A stretch of 64,000 nt of DNA, taken from the NCBI RefSeq assembly GCF_019049255.1, contig NZ_JAGMUJ010000150.1:248001-312000 (forward strand), read 5' to 3'. Origin of the DNA: Streptomyces sp. AC558_RSS880. GTDB taxonomy: Bacteria; Actinomycetota; Actinomycetes; Streptomycetales; Streptomycetaceae. Every line of letters begins with the position of its first letter. Positions within the stretch are counted from its first letter, which is position 1. The position numbers were made by a program, and so were the translations under genes. Under the pieces are notes generated by a model. That model was not told the origin of the DNA. It saw only the letters and a list, made by a program, of their open reading frames with translations, and did no database searches. Shown here piece by piece: positions 57,440 through 64,000 of this stretch.

Positions 57440-57478
57440 GGGGCGTCGGCGCGGGGCGTCGCTGCGGGACGTCGGTGC
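57440..57478. repeat. Three 13-nt tandem repeats
   Basis: GGGGCGTCGGCGC, GGGGCGTCGCTGC and GGGACGTCGGTGC in direct succession, between the sigma factor stop and the GntR promoter. They start about 37 bp upstream of the -35. A tight palindrome CGACGGG-C-CCCGTCG precedes them at about 57418-57434. Confidence 0.7.
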
Positions 57479-57486
57479 GGGGGCTT

Positions 57487-58374
57487 CTACCGGACCGCGG
57501 CGAGCGAACGCAGCTTGTCGGGATTGCGGATGACGTACACCGTCCGGACGCGCCCGCCGGCGACGTCGAGCTGGACGACGGAGTCGGGCTCGTCACCGGA
57601 CAGGACGAGCACCGCGGGGCCGCCGTTGAGCTCCAGGAAGCGGAAGGAGAGGTCCGGCACGCTCTTGCGGGCGACGCCGAGGAGGAAGCGGCCCACGTGG
57701 TCGGCGCTCTCCAGGACCCGCAGCGGGGCCCGCGACTTGCCGCCGCTGTCGCCGACCAGACGCGCGTCCGGGGCGAGCAGTTCCAGCAGGCCCTCCAGGT
57801 CGCCGTCGGCCGCCGCGGCCAGGAAGCGTTCGGTGAGGTCGCGGCGCTCGGCGGGGTCGACCTCGTAGCGCGGGCGGCGTTCCTCGACGTGCTTGCGGGC
57901 CCGGCCGGCGAGTTGGCGTACGGCCGGTTCGCCGCGGTCGAGCACGGCGGCGATGTCGGCGTACGGATAGCCGAACGCCTCCCGCAGCACGAACACCGCG
58001 CGCTCCAGCGGCGACAGGGACTCCATGACGACGAGGACGGCGAGGGAGACGGAGTCGGCGAGGACGGCCCGTTCGGCGGCGTCCGGGACGGTGTCGCCGA
58101 AGTCGGTGACGTAGGGCTCGGGCAGCCACGGGCCGACGTACGTCTCGCCGCGCGCCTTGATCTGGCGCAGCCGGTCGATGGCGAGGCGGGTGGTGACGCG
58201 CACCAGGTAGCCGCGCGGTTCGCGCACCTCGGCCCGGTCGCCGCCCGACCAGCGCAGCCACGCGTCCTGCACCACGTCCTCCGCGTCGGCCACCCGGCCC
58301 AGCATGCGGTAGGCGACCCCCAGGAGGACGGGGCGGTGTTCCTCGAAGACGTCGGTCACGGTGTCGGTGGTCAC
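57487..58374 (-). CDS. SigJ-like ECF sigma factor with SnoaL-type C-terminus
   Basis: A 295-residue ECF41/SigJ-type sigma factor. Region 2 is EEHRPVLLGVAYRMLGRVAD with EDVVQDAWLRW; region 4 is SPLERAVFVLREAFGYPYAD. A SnoaL-like domain (about 180-290, ending YVIRNPDKL) replaces an anti-sigma factor and modulates activity, as known for ECF41. Such factors often regulate a neighbouring oxidoreductase or hydrolase; the alpha/beta hydrolase is divergent. GTG start at 58374. Confidence 0.92.
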   Translation of the reverse strand: MTTDTVTDVFEEHRPVLLGVAYRMLGRVADAEDVVQDAWLRWSGGDRAEVREPRGYLVRVTTRLAIDRLRQIKARGETYVGPWLPEPYVTDFGDTVPDAAERAVLADSVSLAVLVVMESLSPLERAVFVLREAFGYPYADIAAVLDRGEPAVRQLAGRARKHVEERRPRYEVDPAERRDLTERFLAAAADGDLEGLLELLAPDARLVGDSGGKSRAPLRVLESADHVGRFLLGVARKSVPDLSFRFLELNGGPAVLVLSGDEPDSVVQLDVAGGRVRTVYVIRNPDKLRSLAAVR

Positions 58375-58463
58375 GCCACCATCCCAGCCGACCCGCGCGG
58401 TCGTGTCCAGGCGGCACCGGCCGTCGGCCGTCGGGACACGCCCACCGGGGGCTACCCGCCAGT

Positions 58464-58473
58464 AGCAATTGCT
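58464..58473. promoter_or_regulatory. Palindrome between sigma factor and hydrolase genes
   Basis: AGCAATTGCT, perfect 10-bp palindrome in the 162-bp divergent gap, which also contains TACGAC (58485-58490) as a possible -10 for the hydrolase. Confidence 0.3.
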
Positions 58474-58536
58474 GACAAGCTGTCTACGACGCCGGGCGGC
58501 GTCCGTTTCCGCGAGTCCCAGACGAGGAGCACCCTC

Positions 58537-59367
58537 ATGTCCGCGACCGTCTCCTTCGAGGTCACCTCTCCCCTCGGCCCGCAGACCGTGACCCTGTCCT
58601 ACGCGCGCGTGGGCCGCGGCGAACCGCTGCTCCTGCTGCACGGCATCGGCCATCACCGCCAGGCCTGGGACCCGGTGGTGGACATCCTGGCGACCGAGCG
58701 CGAGGTGATCGCCGTGGACCTGCCCGGTTTCGGCGCCTCCCCGTCGCTGCCCGCCGGCCTCGTCCACGACCTGCCGACCATGAACGCCGCCCTGGGCGCC
58801 CTGTGCGAGGAGCTGGAGCTCGGCCGGCCGCATGTCGCGGGCAACTCGCTCGGCGGCCTGCTGGCCCTGGAACTCGGCCGGGAACGGCTCGTACGGTCCG
58901 TCACCGCCCTGTCCCCGGCGGGCTTCTGGACGCAGGCCGAGCGGCGGTACGCCTTCGGCGTGCTGATCGGCATGCGGCGGATCGCGGAGCGGATGCCGCT
59001 TCCGCTGGTCGAGCGCCTCGCCCGCTCCGCGGCCGGCCGGGCGGCGCTGACCAGCACCATCTACGCCCGCCCGGGGCGCCGTTCCCCCGAGGCCGTGGTC
59101 GCCGAGACGCTCGCGCTCGCCGGGGCCACCGGTTTCGCCGAGACCCTCCGCGCGGGCACCGCCGTACGGTTCACCGACGACGTGCCCGGCATCCCGGTGA
59201 CCGTCGCCTGGGGCGCCCGGGACCGGCTGCTGATCCCCCGGCAGGGCGTCCGCGCCAAGCGGATCATCCCCCGGGCCCGGCTGGTCCGGCTGCCCGGCTG
59301 CGGTCACGTCCCGATGAACGACGACCCGGCGCTGGTCGCGCGCGTCATCCTCGACGGCAGCCGCTGA
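58537..59367 (+). CDS. Alpha/beta hydrolase
   Basis: A 276-residue alpha/beta hydrolase. The oxyanion motif is LLLLHGIGHHRQAWDPV, the nucleophile Ser is in VAGNSLGGLLALEL, with Asp in WGARDRLLIP and His in GCGHVPMND. Substrate unknown. Divergent from the SigJ-like gene, a candidate regulator. Confidence 0.9.
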   Translation: MSATVSFEVTSPLGPQTVTLSYARVGRGEPLLLLHGIGHHRQAWDPVVDILATEREVIAVDLPGFGASPSLPAGLVHDLPTMNAALGALCEELELGRPHVAGNSLGGLLALELGRERLVRSVTALSPAGFWTQAERRYAFGVLIGMRRIAERMPLPLVERLARSAAGRAALTSTIYARPGRRSPEAVVAETLALAGATGFAETLRAGTAVRFTDDVPGIPVTVAWGARDRLLIPRQGVRAKRIIPRARLVRLPGCGHVPMNDDPALVARVILDGSR

Positions 59368-59392
59368 GGGCGGGCCGTACGGCGCCACCCCT

Positions 59393-59412
59393 GTTCCCGG
59401 AACGCCTAGTGT
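59393..59412 (+). promoter_or_regulatory. Palindrome and -10 of the MocR gene
   Basis: GTTCC-C-GGAAC (59393-59403) lies just upstream of TAGTGT (59407-59412), which ends 9 nt before the ATG. The dyad sits where an autorepressor would act. Confidence 0.4.
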
Positions 59413-59421
59413 GGCCCTGTC

Positions 59422-60852
59422 ATGACGTCACCGCAGACCGGCCCCGAAGGGCCCGCCGCCTCCTCCGCCTGGGAGTTGCTGCTGCCCGCCGCCTCCGCAC
59501 CGGCACGCGCGCGCGGCCGTTCGCTGCAGGCCGCGCTGCGCGAGGCGGTGCGGTCGGGGCGGCTCGCCCCGGGGACCCGGCTGCCGTCGAGCCGTGACCT
59601 GGCCGCCGACCTCGGCGTCTCGCGGGGGCTGATCACGGAGGCGTACGAGCAGTTGACGGCGGAGGGTTATCTGCGCTCCGGCCGGGGCTCCGGGACGTGG
59701 GTGGGAGCGGCGGTACGGGCCGCCCGCCCGCGCGCCCTCGACCTCGCCCCGCGCACCCCCGGCGCCCGCGCGGACTTCGTCCCCGGCACACCCGACCTGT
59801 CGTTGTTCCCCCGCGCGGCATGGGCGGCGGCGCAGCGCGGGGTGCTCGCGGACCTTCCGCACCAGGAGCTGGGTTACCCCGATCCGCGCGGGCTGCCCCG
59901 GCTGCGTACGGCACTGGCCGGACTGCTCGCGCGGCGCCGGGGCGTGGTGGCCGATCCCGAGCGGATCGTGGTGGTCTCCGGGGTGGCGCAGGCGACGGCG
60001 CTGCTCGGATTCGCCCTCCGCGCGCGCGGGTTGCGCGCCGTCGCCGTGGAGGATCCCGGCAGTCCGCAGCACGAGTCCCTGTACGCCGCCGCCGGGGTCA
60101 CCGCCGTACCCGTACCGGTGGACGGCGAAGGGCTCACGATGGAGCCGCTGCGGGCCTCGGGGGTGCGGGCGGCCGTCGTGACGCCGGCGCACCAGTTCCC
60201 CACCGGCATCGCGTACTCCGCGCGGCGCCGGGCCGAACTGCTCGACTGGGCGCGGTCCGTGGACGGGATCGTCCTGGAGGACGACTACGACGGCGACTTC
60301 CGCTACGACCGGGCGCCCGTCGGCGCCCTCCAGGGGCTCGACCCCGAGCACGTGGCCTACACCGGCTCGGTCAGCAAGTCCCTCGCCCCGGGGCTGCGGC
60401 TCGGCTGGCTGCTGGTGCCGCAGGGGTGGGCCGAGGAGGTGGTGGAGCGCAAGCGCACCATGGATCTCGGCCACCCCACCCTGGACCAGGCGCTGTTCGC
60501 CCGGTTCCTGGAGCGCGGCGACTACGACCGTCAGCTGCGCCGCTGCCAGCGCGCCTACCGCGAGCGGCGCGACGCCCTGGTCGCCGCGCTCGGGGAGCAC
60601 TTCCCGGGCGCCGGGGTGTCCGGGATCGCGGCGGGGCTGCACGTGATCGTCTCACTGCCCGGGCGCTACGGGCCGCGGGAGCGTTTCCTCGCGCGCGTGG
60701 CGGAGGCCGGTGTGGCGGTGCGCCCGCTCACGGAGTACGCGCACGACGAGGTGCCGGAGGAGGGCGTACGGCTCGTGCTGGGCTACGCGCACGTGGCGCC
60801 CGCGCGGATCCACGAGGGGGTGCGTCTGATGGCGGAGGCCGCCGCCCGGTAG
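59422..60852 (+). CDS. MocR family PLP-dependent regulator
   Basis: A 476-residue GntR-aminotransferase fusion of the MocR/PdxR group. The HTH (about 30-95) has LPSSRDLAADLGVSRGLITE. The aminotransferase domain (about 115-470) keeps the PLP lysine in TGSVSKSLAPGLRLGW and Asp/Tyr positions (EDDYDGDFRYD). It probably regulates its neighbour or vitamin B6/aminotransferase genes; target unknown. Confidence 0.92.
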   Translation: MTSPQTGPEGPAASSAWELLLPAASAPARARGRSLQAALREAVRSGRLAPGTRLPSSRDLAADLGVSRGLITEAYEQLTAEGYLRSGRGSGTWVGAAVRAARPRALDLAPRTPGARADFVPGTPDLSLFPRAAWAAAQRGVLADLPHQELGYPDPRGLPRLRTALAGLLARRRGVVADPERIVVVSGVAQATALLGFALRARGLRAVAVEDPGSPQHESLYAAAGVTAVPVPVDGEGLTMEPLRASGVRAAVVTPAHQFPTGIAYSARRRAELLDWARSVDGIVLEDDYDGDFRYDRAPVGALQGLDPEHVAYTGSVSKSLAPGLRLGWLLVPQGWAEEVVERKRTMDLGHPTLDQALFARFLERGDYDRQLRRCQRAYRERRDALVAALGEHFPGAGVSGIAAGLHVIVSLPGRYGPRERFLARVAEAGVAVRPLTEYAHDEVPEEGVRLVLGYAHVAPARIHEGVRLMAEAAAR

Positions 60853-60879
60853 GTGCCCGCTCCCCCGCCCGTGCGAGTT

Positions 60880-60901
60880 GTTCACCCGGTGTTCGTGTGC
60901 G
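60880..60901 (+). promoter_or_regulatory. PHO box (PhoP binding site)
   Basis: Two adjacent 11-nt direct repeat units, GTTCACCCGGT (60880-60890) and GTTCGTGTGCG (60891-60901). The first matches the Streptomyces unit consensus (G-T/G-TCAYYYR-G/C-G) well, the second keeps the GTTC core. It lies 66 bp upstream of the phoD-like ATG. Confidence 0.7.
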
Positions 60902-60966
60902 GGCCGCGCCGTCCGAGTAGGTGTGGTCGCGCACACTGGCCGGATCCCGTCCCTGGAGGCGCATCC

Positions 60967-62553
60967 ATGTCACACCGTCCGCTCCCCGGCCGTCGCGCCG
61001 TTCTGCGCGGCTCGCTCGCGGCCTCGGCGGCCCTGACCCTGCCCACCGCGCTCGGCACGGCGCCCGCCTTCGCCCTCTCCGGGCGCCCGCGGGCCGAATG
61101 GGGCGTGCAGACCGGCGACGTCACCCGTGACTCGGGGCTGGTGTGGGTGCGCTCCGACCGTCCGGCGCGGATGATCGTCGAGACGTCGGCGACCGAATCG
61201 TTCCGCCGCCCGCGCAGATGGCACGGTCCGCTGCTCGGCGCGGGCACCGACTTCACCGGTACGACCCGGCTGCACGGGCTGCCGTCCGGCGAGCAGATCC
61301 ACTACCGGGTGCTGCTCGCCGACCCCGACGACCCGCGCCGCACCGGTGAGCCGGTCACCGGCACGTTCCGCACGGTCGCCGCCCGGCGCCGGGACGGTGT
61401 GCGGTTCCTGTGGTCGGGCGACCTGGCGGGACAGGGCTGGGGCATCAATCCCGACTTCGGCGGCTACCGCATCTTCGACGCGATGGCCCGGCTCGACCCC
61501 GACTTCTTCCTGTTCAGCGGTGACACCGTCTACGCCGACGGACCCATCTCCGCGACCGCCGCCCTGCCGGACGGCGGCGTCTGGCGGAACGTCACCACCG
61601 AGGAGAAGGCCAAGGTCGCCGAGACCCTGGCCGAGTTCCGGGGCAACTTCCGCTACAACCTGCTCGACGAGAACCTGCGCCGGTTCAACGCCCAGGTGCC
61701 GTCCATCGTGCAGTGGGACGACCACGAGGTGCGCAACAACTGGTACCCGGGCCAGCGGATCGCGGAGACGGACGCCCGGTACACGGAGAAGAGCGTCGAC
61801 GTGCTGGCCGCCCGGGCGCGGCGCGCGTTCAGCGAGTACTTCCCGATGTCCACGCTGCGGCCGGGCGCCCGGGAGGGCCGGGTGTACCGGGTGCTGCGGC
61901 AGGGACCGCTGCTCGACGTGTTCGTGCTGGACATGCGGACGTACCGCAACGCCAACTCCTCAGGTGACCAGACCGTGGACCCGCAGGGCATCCTCGGGCG
62001 GGAGCAGCTGGAGTGGCTCAAGCGGGAGCTGTCGCGGTCGCGGGCGGTGTGGAAGGTGATCGCCGCCGACATGCCGATCGGCCTCGTCGTGCCCGACACG
62101 AGTGAGGGCGGTCGACACGTCGAGGCGGTGGCCCAGGGCGACCCGGGGGCGCCGCTGGGCCGGGAGCTGCAGATCGCGGAGCTGCTGCGGTTCGTCAAGC
62201 ACCGGCGGATCACCGGCACGGTGTGGCTGACGGCCGACGTTCACCACACCTCGGCGCAGCACTACCAGCCCTCGCGGGCCGCGTTCGGCGACTTCGAGCC
62301 GTTCTGGGAGTTCGTCTCCGGTCCGCTGAACGCGGGCGCCTTCCCGGCCAGCGCGCTCGACGGCACCTTCGGCCCGGAGCGGGTGTGGGTGAAGGCGCCG
62401 AGCGCCTCGAACGTCTCGCCCGCCGGCGGCTACCAGTTCTTCGGCGAGGTCGACATCGACGGCGACAGCGGTGAGTTGACGGTGCGGATGCGGGAGCAGG
62501 ACGGCACCGTGCTCTTCACGAAGACGCTGCGGCCGGGCCTGGTCGGTCAGTAA
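60967..62553 (+). CDS. phoD: Alkaline phosphatase D, Tat-exported
   Basis: A 528-residue PhoD phosphatase/phosphodiesterase. The Tat signal has the twin-arginine motif GRRAVLRGS at about 8-16. A PhoD N-terminal domain is followed by the metallophosphatase core with SGDTVYADGP, VQWDDHEVRNNWYPG (Fe/Ca ligands) and LTADVHHTSAQHY. It hydrolyses phosphodiesters outside the cell under phosphate limitation. A PHO box lies upstream. Confidence 0.93.
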   Translation: MSHRPLPGRRAVLRGSLAASAALTLPTALGTAPAFALSGRPRAEWGVQTGDVTRDSGLVWVRSDRPARMIVETSATESFRRPRRWHGPLLGAGTDFTGTTRLHGLPSGEQIHYRVLLADPDDPRRTGEPVTGTFRTVAARRRDGVRFLWSGDLAGQGWGINPDFGGYRIFDAMARLDPDFFLFSGDTVYADGPISATAALPDGGVWRNVTTEEKAKVAETLAEFRGNFRYNLLDENLRRFNAQVPSIVQWDDHEVRNNWYPGQRIAETDARYTEKSVDVLAARARRAFSEYFPMSTLRPGAREGRVYRVLRQGPLLDVFVLDMRTYRNANSSGDQTVDPQGILGREQLEWLKRELSRSRAVWKVIAADMPIGLVVPDTSEGGRHVEAVAQGDPGAPLGRELQIAELLRFVKHRRITGTVWLTADVHHTSAQHYQPSRAAFGDFEPFWEFVSGPLNAGAFPASALDGTFGPERVWVKAPSASNVSPAGGYQFFGEVDIDGDSGELTVRMREQDGTVLFTKTLRPGLVGQ

Positions 62554-62590
62554 CTCAATAAAACGGACAGAAGCGGGCTTTACCCATCAG

Positions 62591-62638
62591 TCACAGTGCG
62601 TTCGTGATCACGAAACACGATTCCTTCACAGTGACTGT
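62591..62638. promoter_or_regulatory. Nested palindrome upstream of ACT-GNAT gene
   Basis: TTCGTGATCACGAA (62601-62614) is a perfect 14-bp palindrome. It is flanked by direct repeats TCACAGTG at 62591-62598 and 62626-62633; the second is part of a further dyad ACAGT-G-ACTGT (62628-62638) that reaches the start codon. Strong operator candidate. Confidence 0.6.
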
Positions 62639-63922
62639 ATGAGTCGAGACATGTCTGAAGTGACGAACCCCCGGCACGGCGGCCCCGTGCACCGCTGGTG
62701 GAACCCCGTCGGACTCGCCGCGCGGTGCACGGCCGCCTTCCACGCCTGGTGGGCACGGCGCCACGGCCACGCGCCGCCGGCGCACGATACCGGCGGTGCC
62801 CGGCCGTCCGCCGCCGTGGCCGGGGACAGCGTGCTGTGGCGGATGCGGACGACGGTGAAGGACGAACCGGGCGCGCTGGCCACGCTCTGCACGGCGCTGG
62901 CCGAGCGGCGGGTCGACATCCTGAGCCTGCAGACGCACCCGCTGGGCGAGGACACCGTCGACGAGTTCCTGCTGCGGGCGCCGGAGGGAACGGACCTCGT
63001 CGCCGCCGTGTCGCTCGCCGGGGGTGTGGACACCTGGACCGAGCGGGCCGACGCCCACGATCTGGTGGACGCGCCGACCCGGGTCCTCGGGCTGGCCGCC
63101 CGCACCGCGCAGGACGCGGCCGAACTGCCGCTCGCGCTGCGCCAGTTGCTGGGCCGGTGCACCATCCGCTCCCGGCCCGCCACGTCCACGGGCGGCCGGC
63201 GGGTGGACGGGACCGTACCCGAGGAGGGTTCCCTGGAGGACACCGTGATCCGGCTGCGCGCCCCGGAGGGCGGGGAGATCACCGTGGAACGGCCGTATCT
63301 GCCGTTCACGCCCACCGAGTTCGCCCGCGCCCGCGCGCTGGTGGAGCTGGACGCCCGGCTCGGTCCGCGGATCCCGCGCGGCCGTGACGTCCTCACCCTG
63401 CCGGAGGGCAGTGACATCTCCGTGCGCCGCGCGGACACCGGCGATCTGGCGGCCGCGCGGGCGATGCACGAGCGGTGCTCCACCGAGACCCTGCGCATGC
63501 GCTACCACGGGCCGGTCGGTGACGCGGACCGCTATCTGAACCACCTGCTCAGCCCGCGCTTCGGCCGCACGCTCGCCGCGCAGACCGCCTCGGGCCGCAT
63601 CGTCGGCCTCGGTCATCTGCTGTGGGACGGCGACGAGACCGAGGTCGCGCTGGTCGTGGAGGACGCCTGGCAGCGCCGGGGCATCGGCGCCGAGCTGCTC
63701 ACCCGGCTGGTGGCGATGGCGGCCGAGGACGGCTGCGCCCAGGTGTACGCCGTGACGCAGGCGTCCAACACCGGCATGGTCGCCGCGATGCGCGGCCTGG
63801 GGCTGCCGCTCGACTACCAGATCGAGGAGGGCACCCTGGTCGTCACGGTCCGCCTGGACGCGGTGGCGGACCGCCGCGTGCCCGGGGAGCGGGAGCACGG
63901 CGAGCGGATCGGCCGGTCGTAG
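62639..63922 (+). CDS. ACT-GNAT fusion acetyltransferase
   Basis: A 427-residue protein. After a basic N-terminal stretch, an ACT domain spans about 65-140 (MRTTVKDEPGALATLCTALA), and a GNAT acetyltransferase domain about 262-405 (VVEDAWQRRGIGAELLTRLV). ACT domains bind amino acids, so this may be an amino-acid-controlled protein lysine acetyltransferase, as reported for other actinobacterial GNATs with ACT domains. ATG 62639 or 62651, neither with a clear ribosome site. Confidence 0.88.
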   Translation: MSRDMSEVTNPRHGGPVHRWWNPVGLAARCTAAFHAWWARRHGHAPPAHDTGGARPSAAVAGDSVLWRMRTTVKDEPGALATLCTALAERRVDILSLQTHPLGEDTVDEFLLRAPEGTDLVAAVSLAGGVDTWTERADAHDLVDAPTRVLGLAARTAQDAAELPLALRQLLGRCTIRSRPATSTGGRRVDGTVPEEGSLEDTVIRLRAPEGGEITVERPYLPFTPTEFARARALVELDARLGPRIPRGRDVLTLPEGSDISVRRADTGDLAAARAMHERCSTETLRMRYHGPVGDADRYLNHLLSPRFGRTLAAQTASGRIVGLGHLLWDGDETEVALVVEDAWQRRGIGAELLTRLVAMAAEDGCAQVYAVTQASNTGMVAAMRGLGLPLDYQIEEGTLVVTVRLDAVADRRVPGEREHGERIGRS

Positions 63923-63976
63923 CCCGTCGCGCGCGGTCGCGCGGCGCCTGCACCGGCACCGCGCCCGAGCACGAAG

Positions 63977-63999
63977 CCGTGGCCGGCGCGCGGCCACGG
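63977..63999 (+). terminator. Terminator at the right edge
   Basis: CCGTGGCCG-GCGCG-CGGCCACGG, a perfect 9-bp stem, 54 bp after the ACT-GNAT stop. It may extend past the window. Confidence 0.7.
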
Positions 64000-64000
64000 G

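Overview
The window is chromosomal DNA from a Streptomyces species or close relative. The evidence is a very high GC content, strong G/C bias in third codon positions, many GTG starts, two genes with in-frame TTA (bldA-type) codons, a WhiJ-like XRE/DUF397/anti-sigma-ATPase locus, many TetR/LuxR/GntR/XRE regulators, and a Gram-positive cell-wall set (MurT/GatD, NlpC/P60, Ser/Thr kinase). From memory, the gene order resembles the SCO12xx part of the S. coelicolor chromosome (ATP-dependent ligase, pfkA, ddaH-rocD, clpP5, bioFBAD, purB). That is recollection and was not checked. I saw no rRNA, tRNA, CRISPR array, prophage or insertion sequence.

Layout. 1-2.0 kb: an acyl-CoA dehydrogenase (cut by the window edge) coupled to a zinc-free quinone oxidoreductase. 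2.1-3.7 kb: XRE-cupin regulator divergent from a thioredoxin-reductase-like flavoprotein. 3.8-7.5 kb: ATP-dependent DNA ligase coupled to a Nudix hydrolase, an aldehyde dehydrogenase and a small DUF6213-like protein. 7.5-11 kb: a TenA-like protein, acyl-CoA dehydrogenase/TetR divergent pair, peptide deformylase. 11-15.5 kb: MurT-GatD, phosphofructokinase, CtaG-like oxidase assembly protein. 15.6-19.05 kb: PASTA lipoprotein, membrane Ser/Thr kinase, small membrane protein. 19.07-23.2 kb (minus strand): LytTR regulator, DUF485-like protein, sodium/solute symporter and LytS-type kinase in one operon. 23.2-25.9 kb: Lrp/AsnC regulator, then ddaH-rocD. 26-29.7 kb: two SpoIIE-type phosphatases. 29.7-34.8 kb: sugar-phosphate isomerase homologue, phosphate acyltransferase, secreted tripeptidyl aminopeptidase, TetR/membrane protein pair. 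34.9-36.2 kb: orphan Phd/YefM antitoxin divergent from a ClpP paralogue that lacks the catalytic Ser and His. 36.5-37.2 kb: c-di-AMP riboswitch controlling an NlpC/P60 hydrolase. 37.2-39 kb: anti-sigma ATPase divergent from a WhiJ-like/DUF397 pair. 39-43.5 kb: complete late biotin pathway, bioF divergent from bioB-bioA-bioD. 43.5-48 kb: methyltransferase, Doc-like toxin with ribbon-helix-helix antitoxin, GNAT, two CNNM/CBS transporters. 48-51.4 kb: SGNH hydrolase, purB, mismatch uracil glycosylase with an apparent CTG start, hypothetical. 51.4-55 kb: ABC exporter divergent from a NarL-type two-component system. 55-64 kb: ROK regulator, GntR/UTRA regulator, SigJ-like sigma factor, alpha/beta hydrolase, MocR regulator, Tat-exported PhoD phosphatase behind a PHO box, and an ACT-GNAT fusion.

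How the genes work together. Most of the window is conserved core metabolism and signalling. The parts that most merit a second look are: the inactive-looking ClpP facing an orphan antitoxin, with a YefM-type TGTACA hexamer between them; the bldA-dependent PASTA lipoprotein paired with a PASTA-less receptor kinase; the symporter with an extra domain embedded in its own LytS/LytTR operon; the ACT-GNAT fusion behind a nested palindrome; and several well-defined operator candidates in divergent intergenic regions.
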